A DNA stretch of 64,000 bases. Source: PALSA-693 sp963834725. GTDB lineage: Bacteria; Actinomycetota; Acidimicrobiia; Acidimicrobiales; Palsa-688. The notes beneath the pieces were generated by a model. The model ran no database searches, was not told the DNA's origin, and worked only from the letters and a program-made list of their open reading frames with translations. The position numbers and the translations under genes are program-made. The DNA is taken from NCBI GenBank assembly GCA_963834725.1, contig CAWICN010000001.1, positions 3,224,001 to 3,288,000 on the forward strand, given 5' to 3'. How positions within the stretch are numbered: position 1 is the first letter of the stretch; each line of letters opens with the position of its first letter. Shown piece by piece: positions 8,034 to 15,200 of the stretch.

Positions 8034-9007
8034 CCCAACCGCAAGCCGTCTCCGTGCCGGCCTCGCCGACGGTGGACACGATGGCGCTGTCCAGGGCCTG
8101 CGACTCGGCGGCGCGGTGGCCCCTGCCCGGCGAAGGGCAAACTCGACGGCGGTTCAGTTTGCTGTGCTCGATGGCACAGCACGATCTGGTCGTGGGGCGC
8201 CTGGTCGAGGCCCACGCCGACGCGATAGCGATTACTGCCGAACTCGGTGCCTCGCTGGTCGAGCCCGGCCAGCGGTGGGGCGTGTGGGCGGCCGGCCCTG
8301 CCGACAGCGTTCGCGCCCGGCCTGAAGGCGCACGCTGGCGCCTCGACGGAATGAAAGGGTGGTGTTCGGGAGCCGGGCTGGCCACGCACGCCCTCCTTGA
8401 CGCCAGCGCTCTCTCGGGTCAGCAGCTGTTCGCGGTAGAGCTCGACGCTCCCGGTGTTGTCGTCGGGCCCTCGACGTGGGTGGGTCCGGGTATGGCCCGA
8501 GCCGATACCCGCTCCGTGACATTCCAACAGGCGGCAGCGGTGGCAGTAGGCGGGGCCGGCCAGTACCTCGCCCGACCGGGATTCTGGGCCGGGGCCATCG
8601 GCGTCGCCGCCTGCTGGCATGGTGGCACTCTCACCGTCGCCCAGGCCCTGTTGGACCAGTCCCGCCACCATAGTGAACCCCACCTGCTGGCCCATCTTGG
8701 CGCCGTGCAGGTGGCTCTCCAGGAAAATCAGGCGGTGCTCTCGGCGGCCGCCGCCCGGCTCGACGACTGCTTTCGTCGGGACCATCAGGTGCTGGCCGGG
8801 ACGGTCCGGGCCACGGTCGAGCGCAACGCGGCAGAAGTCATGGACAGGGTAGGGCGAGCTCTCGGTCCAGCCCCGCTCGCGCATGACAGCCGCCACGCCG
8901 CTGTCGTTGCCGACCTGACCGTGTACATACGACAGCACCACGGCGAACGCGACCTCGAAGAGATCGGCCGATTGGTTTCTCAACAAAACGACCCCTGGTC
9001 GAGCTAG
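8030..9007 (+). CDS. Acyl-CoA dehydrogenase-like flavoprotein
   Basis: A 325-residue protein resembling acyl-CoA dehydrogenases. It has a mid-region beta domain (GVWAAGPADSVRARP, GWRL-like RWRLDGMKGWCSGAGLATHALLDA) and a C-terminal helical domain (LTVAQALLDQSRHH and RATVERNAAEVMDRVGRALG). It is shorter than typical family members (about 380 residues), and no clear catalytic Glu is visible, so it may be a divergent or non-canonical member. It overlaps the Rieske gene by 4 bp (GTGA). The order dehydrogenase, PIG-L deacetylase, NodS-like methyltransferase, glycosyltransferase recurs in other bacteria as far as I know, without an assigned product. Confidence 0.8.
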   Translation: MTQPQAVSVPASPTVDTMALSRACDSAARWPLPGEGQTRRRFSLLCSMAQHDLVVGRLVEAHADAIAITAELGASLVEPGQRWGVWAAGPADSVRARPEGARWRLDGMKGWCSGAGLATHALLDASALSGQQLFAVELDAPGVVVGPSTWVGPGMARADTRSVTFQQAAAVAVGGAGQYLARPGFWAGAIGVAACWHGGTLTVAQALLDQSRHHSEPHLLAHLGAVQVALQENQAVLSAAAARLDDCFRRDHQVLAGTVRATVERNAAEVMDRVGRALGPAPLAHDSRHAAVVADLTVYIRQHHGERDLEEIGRLVSQQNDPWSS

Positions 9008-9023
9008 GGCCGGGATCGAGCCA

Positions 9024-9890
9024 GTGCCAACCCATCCTCGCCAGGCCAATCCTCGCCAGGCCAATCCTCGCCAGGCCAATCCCCGGCGCGCCAATCCCGG
9101 GCTCGCCAATCCCGGGCTCGCCAATCCTCGCCAGGCCAATCCCCGGCTCGCCAATCCTCGCCAGGCCAATCCCCGGCTGGCCAATCCCCGGCTGGACGGA
9201 ACCGGCACCCCGGAATCGGACTGGCAAGCGAGCGGACAGCTCCGCCGCCTCCGGCCATGGGAGCCGCCCGCTCCATCGACGGGACGCTGCGTCATCGTCG
9301 CCCCCCACCCCGATGACGAGATTCTCGGCGTCGGCGGCACCGCGGCCCTTCTGGTTGCCGCCGGCATCGAGATCGTGCTCGTCGCCGTCACCGACGGCGA
9401 AAATAGCGACCCGTCCCGGCGGGCCGAACTCCGCCGACGACGCCCTCAGGAGTCGCTGACAGCCGCCGCCCGTCTCGGCATACCCGTGCCCGTGACCTTC
9501 CGGCTGGGCCATCCCGACGGACAGGTCGCGGAAGATCGCCTCGAGGACGAGCTCGCAGAGCTGCTCTGGCCGGGGGACCTGGTGCTGGCCCCGTGGCCCC
9601 ACGATGGACACCCGGACCACGACCGGGCCGGCCGGGCCGCCGGGGCCGCCGCCCACCGGCGGCGCGTCATGTTGTTCTCCTATCTGGTGTGGGCCTGGCA
9701 TTGGGCGTCTCCGTGTTCGGGTCTGCCCTGGCACCGCGCCAGGAGAGTGGAACTCGGTCCCCAACTGACGCGGCGCAAACGACGAGCCGTCCGCTGTTTC
9801 GCCACTCAGCTGTCAGGCCCCGATCCCATCTTGCCGCCTCCCGTGCTCGACCGGCTCACACGGCCCTTTGAGGTGCTGCTCAAACCATGA
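9024..9890 (+). CDS. PIG-L family (LmbE-like) deacetylase with repeat N-terminus
   Basis: A 288-residue zinc-dependent N-deacetylase of the PIG-L/LmbE type, which removes acetyl groups from N-acetylated sugars or sugar conjugates. The metal motif HPDDEILGVGG and the later HxxH-type WPHDGHPDHDRAG are intact. The first ~57 residues are eleven NPRQA/NPRLA/NPGLA-type pentapeptides encoded by 15-bp repeats. No in-frame start codon lies between the repeats and the enzyme domain, so GTG 9024 and the repeat tail appear to be genuinely translated. The gene starts 16 bases after the dehydrogenase and overlaps the methyltransferase by 4 bp. The substrate is unknown; a glycosyltransferase product of the same operon is the obvious candidate. 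Confidence 0.88.
   Translation: MPTHPRQANPRQANPRQANPRRANPGLANPGLANPRQANPRLANPRQANPRLANPRLDGTGTPESDWQASGQLRRLRPWEPPAPSTGRCVIVAPHPDDEILGVGGTAALLVAAGIEIVLVAVTDGENSDPSRRAELRRRRPQESLTAAARLGIPVPVTFRLGHPDGQVAEDRLEDELAELLWPGDLVLAPWPHDGHPDHDRAGRAAGAAAHRRRVMLFSYLVWAWHWASPCSGLPWHRARRVELGPQLTRRKRRAVRCFATQLSGPDPILPPPVLDRLTRPFEVLLKP
9031..9195 (+). repeat. In-frame 15-bp tandem repeat at the start of the PIG-L gene (11 units)
   Basis: Eleven contiguous 15-bp units of the form ccaatcctcgccagg or ccaatccccggctcg. Variants alternate (units 6 and 8 match units 1 and 2, units 4 and 5 are identical), which implies repeated slippage or unequal exchange. In frame they encode pentapeptides Ala-Asn-Pro-Arg/Gly-Gln/Leu. 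Confidence 0.95.
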
Positions 9891-10486
9891 GCCTGAAGCG
9901 GCGCTACTTCGAGGATCTCTACCGGCACGATCGGGACCCCTGGGGGTTCCGAACCCGATGGTATGAGACACGCAAGCGGCAGCTCACTCTGGCCGCCCTG
10001 CCCGACCCGTACTTCGACACCGTCTTCGAGCCGGGCTGCTCGATCGGGCTACTGACCACGTTGCTGGCCGCCCGCAGCGGCCGGGTTCTGGCCATGGACA
10101 TCTCCTCCGCGGCCCTCGAGCAGGCCCGAATCGGCCAGCCGGGAAACGTCGAATTCCGCCAAGGCGCCGTCCCATCCGACTGGCCCGAGGGGGACTTCGA
10201 TCTGGTCGTGCTCTCCGAGCTCGGCTACTACCTCGACCGGGAAGACTGCCGCGAGTTGGCCCATCTCACGGCGACCAGCGCCCGAAATGTCGTTGCGGTC
10301 CACTGGAGACACCCGGTGGACGACTACCCCCTTCCGGGCGATCAAGTCCACCACCTCATCGACCAGGCCGCCGCAAAGGGCGGCCTTGACCGGCTCTGCT
10401 GTCACGTGGAAGCGGATTTCCGGCTGGGCGTGTGGAGTCGTGACCACCGCTCGATAGCAGCCCGCACTGGATTGATCGGCCCGTGA
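9887..10486 (+). CDS. NodS-like SAM-dependent methyltransferase
   Basis: A 199-residue class I methyltransferase. The N-terminal DPWGFRTRWYETRKR stretch is typical of NodS-type (N-methyltransferase) proteins. Motif I is FEPGCSIGLLT and the acidic post-I residue is in LAMDISS. It probably methylates an amino sugar or a glycoconjugate freed by the preceding deacetylase, by analogy with NodS, which acts after NodB deacetylation; that link is inference. It overlaps both neighbours by 4 bp (ATGA upstream, GTGA downstream), indicating translational coupling. Confidence 0.88.
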   Translation: MSLKRRYFEDLYRHDRDPWGFRTRWYETRKRQLTLAALPDPYFDTVFEPGCSIGLLTTLLAARSGRVLAMDISSAALEQARIGQPGNVEFRQGAVPSDWPEGDFDLVVLSELGYYLDREDCRELAHLTATSARNVVAVHWRHPVDDYPLPGDQVHHLIDQAAAKGGLDRLCCHVEADFRLGVWSRDHRSIAARTGLIGP

Positions 10487-11187
10487 GATCGCGGATCCGC
10501 CGGGTCGGGGTCGTCGTCCCCGCCCACAATGAACAACACCACCTGGCCGACTGCCTGATGGCCCTGCAAACCGCGGCCCGTCGCGTCCCCATCCCCGTCG
10601 CCATCCTGGTGGTGCTCGACGACTGCACCGACGGCAGCCGCGACGTTTGCCGGCACTTCGGTGTCAGTACCCGGGAGATCAACGCCCGCACCGTCGGCAC
10701 GGCTCGAGCCATCGGTTTCCAAACGCTGATTGGTACCGAGCCAAACCCCGACGCCGTCTGGCTGGCGACCACCGACGCGGACAGCCAGGTTGAGGCCACG
10801 TGGCTCGGCCACCAGGTCGGGCTGGCCGACGACGGCGCCGACGTCGTGCTCGGCGTCGTTCGCCTGCACGGCCACACTGCCGCCCCCGAGGTGCGCCGCG
10901 CCTTCCACCTCGACTACCACAAGCAACTCTTCGATGATGGCTCCCACACCCACATCCACGGCGCCAACCTGGGGCTGCGAGCCAGCACCTACCTCCAGGT
11001 CGGTGGCTTTCCCCACCTACCGAATCACGAGGACAGACATCTCATCCAGCGACTGCGCCGCACCCCGGACGTCATCATCGAGACCACGCAACGCCTCATC
11101 GTCTCTACCAGCGGACGGCTCGAGAGTCGCTGTGACGACGGCTTCGCCGCCGCCCTCACGGCCATCGAAGCCGCCAGCCAATCCTGA
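10483..11187 (+). CDS. Family 2 glycosyltransferase
   Basis: A 234-residue GT-A fold enzyme. It starts with the family 2 nucleotide-sugar site VVVPAHNEQHHLADCL, has the TTDADSQV metal-binding DxD region, and the acceptor-side segment HGANLGLRASTYLQVGGFP followed by EDRHLIQRL, where the general base is expected. It has no membrane segment. It is the last gene of the Rieske-dehydrogenase-deacetylase-methyltransferase operon and overlaps the methyltransferase by 4 bp. Donor and acceptor are unknown. Confidence 0.88.
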   Translation: MRSRIRRVGVVVPAHNEQHHLADCLMALQTAARRVPIPVAILVVLDDCTDGSRDVCRHFGVSTREINARTVGTARAIGFQTLIGTEPNPDAVWLATTDADSQVEATWLGHQVGLADDGADVVLGVVRLHGHTAAPEVRRAFHLDYHKQLFDDGSHTHIHGANLGLRASTYLQVGGFPHLPNHEDRHLIQRLRRTPDVIIETTQRLIVSTSGRLESRCDDGFAAALTAIEAASQS

Positions 11188-11238
11188 GCCCGGCGTCAGG
11201 CCGCCGGGAGGTGGTGAGCGAACCGCCCTCTCGGACCC

Positions 11239-11366
11239 GGTGAGCTGGACGAGCTAAAGGATTCGCAAACGGCAGAGGACCTAGTGCCGCACTACCCGTT
11301 TGGCTGCAAGCGAATCGTCATCGACGAGGACTAGAGACATTCAACCGCGACAACGTCGAGCCAAAG
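11239..11366 (+). pseudogene. Remnant of a flavin (Baeyer-Villiger type) monooxygenase
   Basis: One frame from 11239 reads EDLVPHYPFGCKRIVIDED and stops at TAG 11332. Two bases later, in a shifted frame, it continues ETFNRDNVE. In Baeyer-Villiger/flavin-containing monooxygenases the segment (I/V)PDYPFGCKR...DDYYxxFNRDNV is highly conserved, so this looks like a short decayed piece with a small deletion in the DYYE region. Nothing else of the gene is visible on either side. Confidence 0.55.
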
Positions 11367-11404
11367 TGCCTTCCGGTCCTGGGGCCAGGTAGCCTGCGAG
11401 AACG

Positions 11405-11851
11405 ATGCCGGTACCGAAGGCCAACCTGAGACGGATCCTCCCGCTGCGAGCTGTGGTGGTATTGGGAGTGATTTTCTTTGCCATTACGGCGATCCCCGTT
11501 CGGACCGCCCATCTGGTTGATACGTCTGCGTGCCGGAGCGTTCCTGGCGTGCTCTATCCCGGGAAGCAGCAAGGCCTTATCTACACCGCGAGGTACCGGG
11601 GTGGGGTGGGAGTGTTCGACGTGGCCGTCAGCCGGCAGCCCACGGGCACCACCACCGACTCCGGCGCGTTGAAGCCGCTGTCGAGTGTGCAGCCGGGGTT
11701 CCACTGGCCGGGCCTTCTGCTTCAACTGGTTGTGTGCCTGGCTATCGCCGTCCCGATTACCGGACTTATCGCCCTCATCGCCAACCGGTCGCGGCGGTTA
11801 CCGCCGTATGGCGCAGCTCGCCGGCGCTCTCGCCTGAGAGGTGATCTCTGA
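11405..11851 (+). CDS. Hypothetical two-span membrane protein
   Basis: A 148-residue protein with a hydrophobic segment near the N-terminus (VVVLGVIFFAITAIPV) and a second near the C-terminus (LLLQLVVCLAIAVPITGLIALIA). The loop of about 65 residues between them contains two Cys-free Gly/Thr-rich stretches, and the tail is very basic. Both ends would be cytosolic by the positive-inside rule. No family is recognised. It is followed by a 20-bp repeat and the TPR-like gene on the same strand. Confidence 0.6.
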   Translation: MPVPKANLRRILPLRAVVVLGVIFFAITAIPVRTAHLVDTSACRSVPGVLYPGKQQGLIYTARYRGGVGVFDVAVSRQPTGTTTDSGALKPLSSVQPGFHWPGLLLQLVVCLAIAVPITGLIALIANRSRRLPPYGAARRRSRLRGDL

Positions 11852-11895
11852 TCGCCTGGGAGGATCTCTGATGGCCTGGGAGGATCTCTGATCGA
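11843..11895 (+). repeat. 20-bp tandem repeat carrying duplicated ribosome-binding sites
   Basis: Two full units, gatctctgatcgcctgggag and gatctctgatggcctgggag, and a partial third lead into the ATG at 11895. Each unit ends in GGGAGGATC, so the Shine-Dalgarno sequence in front of the next gene has been duplicated. The second unit also contains its own ATG. Confidence 0.9.
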
Positions 11896-12284
11896 TGGAT
11901 TATCACGAGTACGAAGCGGCTGTTCAGCGAGGCGCGGAGCTGAGCCGCTCCGGGGACCTGGCCGCGGCCGGCCGCCTTTTTCGACAATTGGCCGCCGAAC
12001 CCGGCCTGACCGACATGGACCGCGCCTACATGCTGCACAACGCCGCGGTTTCTCTTCAGCAGGCCGCGCCGGCGGAGGAGGTGGAACGCCTCTTTGACGA
12101 GGGGATCGCTTTGGAGCGGAAGTGGTTCCGTTCCACCATTCGCGAGGCGAAGGCCAAGTGGCTGGAGAGCGTGGGTCGCCGCGAGGAAGCCGTCGACATC
12201 TACACCGAGCTGATGCAGGAAGGCTGGGTGACGGCAGGGCAGCGGCGCGGCTACGAGGACGCGATCTTCAAGACCCGGCCCTGA
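11895..12284 (+). CDS. Small TPR-like helical protein
   Basis: A 129-residue, all-helical, cytosolic protein. Its pattern of paired amphipathic helices (GAELSRSGDLAAAGRLFRQL, AYMLHNAAVSLQQ, WLESVGRREEAVDIYTELM) resembles tetratricopeptide repeats, which usually mediate protein contacts. GGGAGG precedes the ATG. Its 3' end overlaps the 3' end of the convergent secretion ATPase gene by 17 bp. A role next to the type VII locus is possible but only positional. Confidence 0.65.
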   Translation: MDYHEYEAAVQRGAELSRSGDLAAAGRLFRQLAAEPGLTDMDRAYMLHNAAVSLQQAAPAEEVERLFDEGIALERKWFRSTIREAKAKWLESVGRREEAVDIYTELMQEGWVTAGQRRGYEDAIFKTRP

Positions 12285-15200
12285 GGGCTATCGGCCCAGT
12301 GCTATCGGGCCCGTCCTGTCGAGCCAGCTGTACCGCGACAGGGCCAGCCCGGTAGCGAACCAATAGCGCCCGGCCGGGGGGTCGGGGCGCGGACCTGATC
12401 GTGCCGGTGATGATCCCTTCGGCCGGATCTCCCGACATCACGAGGGTGGTCACGCCCACCTCGCGCAACCGCTGGACCACCGGCTCGTATTGGGCCCGCT
12501 GCCATCCGGCCACCCGGCGGGCGAGGACCAGGTGGAACCCGATATCTGAGGCCTGGGCCAGGAGGTCAAGGATCGGCAGGAGAGGGTTGGAGGTCGCGGT
12601 GACGACCAGATCGTGGTCGTCCACCACCAGGTAGACCTCCGGTCCGTGCCACCACGACCGGTTCTTCAATTGGTCGACGGTGATCTCAGGACCTGGTAGC
12701 CGGCCGTCGAGGGCCTCTCGCAGGCGAGCCACTTCCGGGCCGACGGCTGCGACGCTGCCGGCATAGCCGAACTGCAGTTGTGGGTCCACCGCGTCCATGA
12801 GGCCCCGTCGGGGGTCGGCGATGAGGAGCCGGACCTCCTCCCGGCACCGCCCGGAGGTGAGCTGGTCGAGAAAGACCCGGAGAAACGTGGTTTTGCCCGA
12901 CGCGCTGTCGCCGAGCACCAGAAGATGCTGGTCGCCGCCAAGCGGATCGAGGGTCAGCGTGGCGAGGTCGGGCTCGGCCACGCCGACGGCCAAGCCCCCT
13001 TTGGCCGGGACCAGATCGCGGATGGAGACATCGGCAGGCAGCACCAGCACCGGGGGCGCCTCCGGCCCGTCCCACGCCTCGCGGACCGCGTCCACCAGCT
13101 CCGCCCATCCGGTCTCGGGATGGGTCTCACCACCCCGCGTCGCCAACGCGGCGAGGAAGTGCTCGCCCGACCCGGTGATGCCGCGGCCGGGCCGGTCGAC
13201 CGGTATGTTCTCCGCCGCCCGGCGGTCGAACAGGCTCTCGAACGGATCGCTCTGGCGCAGTTCGAGACGACCCAGGATCGAGTCCCGTATGGCGGCCCGC
13301 AGCGCCGGCCAGCGGCTGGCCGCCACCACGACGTGCACGCCGACGGCTAGCCCACGCCGGGCTATCTCGGATATGCGCTCCTCGAGGATCTCCGACGAGG
13401 CGCGCAGGCTGTCCCATCCGTCGACGAGCAGGTACACGTCACCGTGGTGGCCGGGGGGCAGGAGTCCCTCGGCCCGCCGGCGCCGGAACTGGTCCATCGA
13501 GTGGATGGCCAGCTCCCGGAAGAGCTCTTCCCTCTGCTCGACGATCCGGGCCACGTGGCTCACCGTGCGCCGCAACAGCTCCTCGTCACCCTGGTGGGCG
13601 ACGCCGCCGACATGCGGAAGACCCGCGAGCGTCAACAGCCCGCCACCGGCATAATCCAGCCCGTACAGGTAGATCTCCTCCGGAGTGTGGGTGAGGGAAA
13701 GGGATGCGGCCACCGTTCGCAGCAGGGAAGATTTACCGCTTCTGGGCGAGCCGACCACCACCAGGTTCCCTGTCGCCCCGGAGAAATCGGCGACCAGCAC
13801 GCCCCGGGTCTGCAAACGGGGCCGATCGATCACCCCCAAAGGCGCCTTCTGCTGGCCGAGCTCCTCCCACTCCACCGCCTGCAGGCCACGCCCGGGTGTC
13901 GCCTCGAGGCGGCCGAGGAACCGGCCGAGCTCGAGGCGTTCGGGCAGGACCGGCAGCCAGATCTGGTGCGTGCGAGGAGCCGCGCCGCGAACCCGGGCGG
14001 TGAGCGCCTCGATGTCCGAGCCGGAGCTCCCATTGCCCCGGGCCTGATCCGGTGGCGCCGACACAAGGGCGGCGCGGAAGCGCTGCAGCTTGGGATCGTC
14101 GACCCGGAGGTAGCCGATCCCCGGATCTGACGGGAGCATTGCGGCGTCGGGCAGCCCCAGCACGCTGCGGCTCTCGGTGGTCGAATTGGTCCGCAGGCTG
14201 ATGCGGTAACGCAGATGGCTCTCCAGGCCCCGCAACCGACCTTCGTCGAGACGCTGGGTGGCGAGAAGGAGGTGGATACCCAGGCTTCGGCCCAGCCGGC
14301 CGATCGAGCCGAACATGGTGATGAACTCCGGGCGCTGCTCGAGCAGCTCGGCGAACTCGTCGACGATGACGACCAGCTCAGGCAATGGCGGCAGCTCGGG
14401 GCGATCGCGCCGGACCCGCCGATAGGCGTCGGCTGATCCGAGCCGGCCGGCGCGGCTCAGGAGCTCCTGCCGGCGTTGTTGTTCTCCGAGCAGCGCCGCC
14501 TCCATCCGGTCAACGTTGGTCAGGTCCGACTCGAGGTTGGTTATGAGTCCGGCCAGGTGAGGCACGTCGGAGAAGCCGGCGAAGGTGGCCCCGCCTTTGA
14601 AGTCGACAAGTACCAGGCTGAGCAGGTCGGGCGGGTGCCTGGCGATGAGGGAGCACACCAGCGTGCGAAGCAGTTCGCTCTTGCCGGATCCGGTGGCGCC
14701 CACGATCAGACCGTGGGGCCCCATCCCACCGTAGGCGGCCTCGTTGAGGTCGAGCGATACCGGGTTCCCGTACCCGTCGGTGCCGATAGGTCCAGAGAGA
14801 AAGCCCGACTCGGTCCCCTCCGCCCAACTCGCTGCCACGTCCATCGTGGACAAATCCGAACAGCCGAGCAGTGACGCCAGGCTGGCCGATCTCTGCTCCG
14901 TGCTCTCCAGCACATCGGCCGTGCCCCACAGCGGTCGGGCCGGATGGGGGAATCGTTCCCGGGCCAGCTTCAAGGTGGCGTCCAGGACGGAAGGGGGCGC
15001 GGCAGCCGCTGCGGACGGGGCCGCCGACGGGTCCACCGACCAACCGTCAACGAAGCACACCTCGACCGGGCATTCGGGCGGCGCCGGCGCCGAAGTGGAA
15101 GGCAGCTGGACCGGTTGGGCGGCCATGTCGCCCTCCCTGATCCAGCCTCGCCCGGGGCGGGAGCGTGGCAGCCCGGCAGGGTATGGCACGCCGACGAGCT

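Noticed and set aside
9031..9195. CRISPR-like array
   Set aside because: The 15-bp units are contiguous with no spacers, and they are in frame with the PIG-L protein. The same holds for the other tandem arrays in this window.
7949..9391. 480-codon minus-strand frame over the acyl-CoA dehydrogenase and PIG-L genes
   Set aside because: Antisense to recognisable genes; its repetitive part is only the complement of the 15-bp array.
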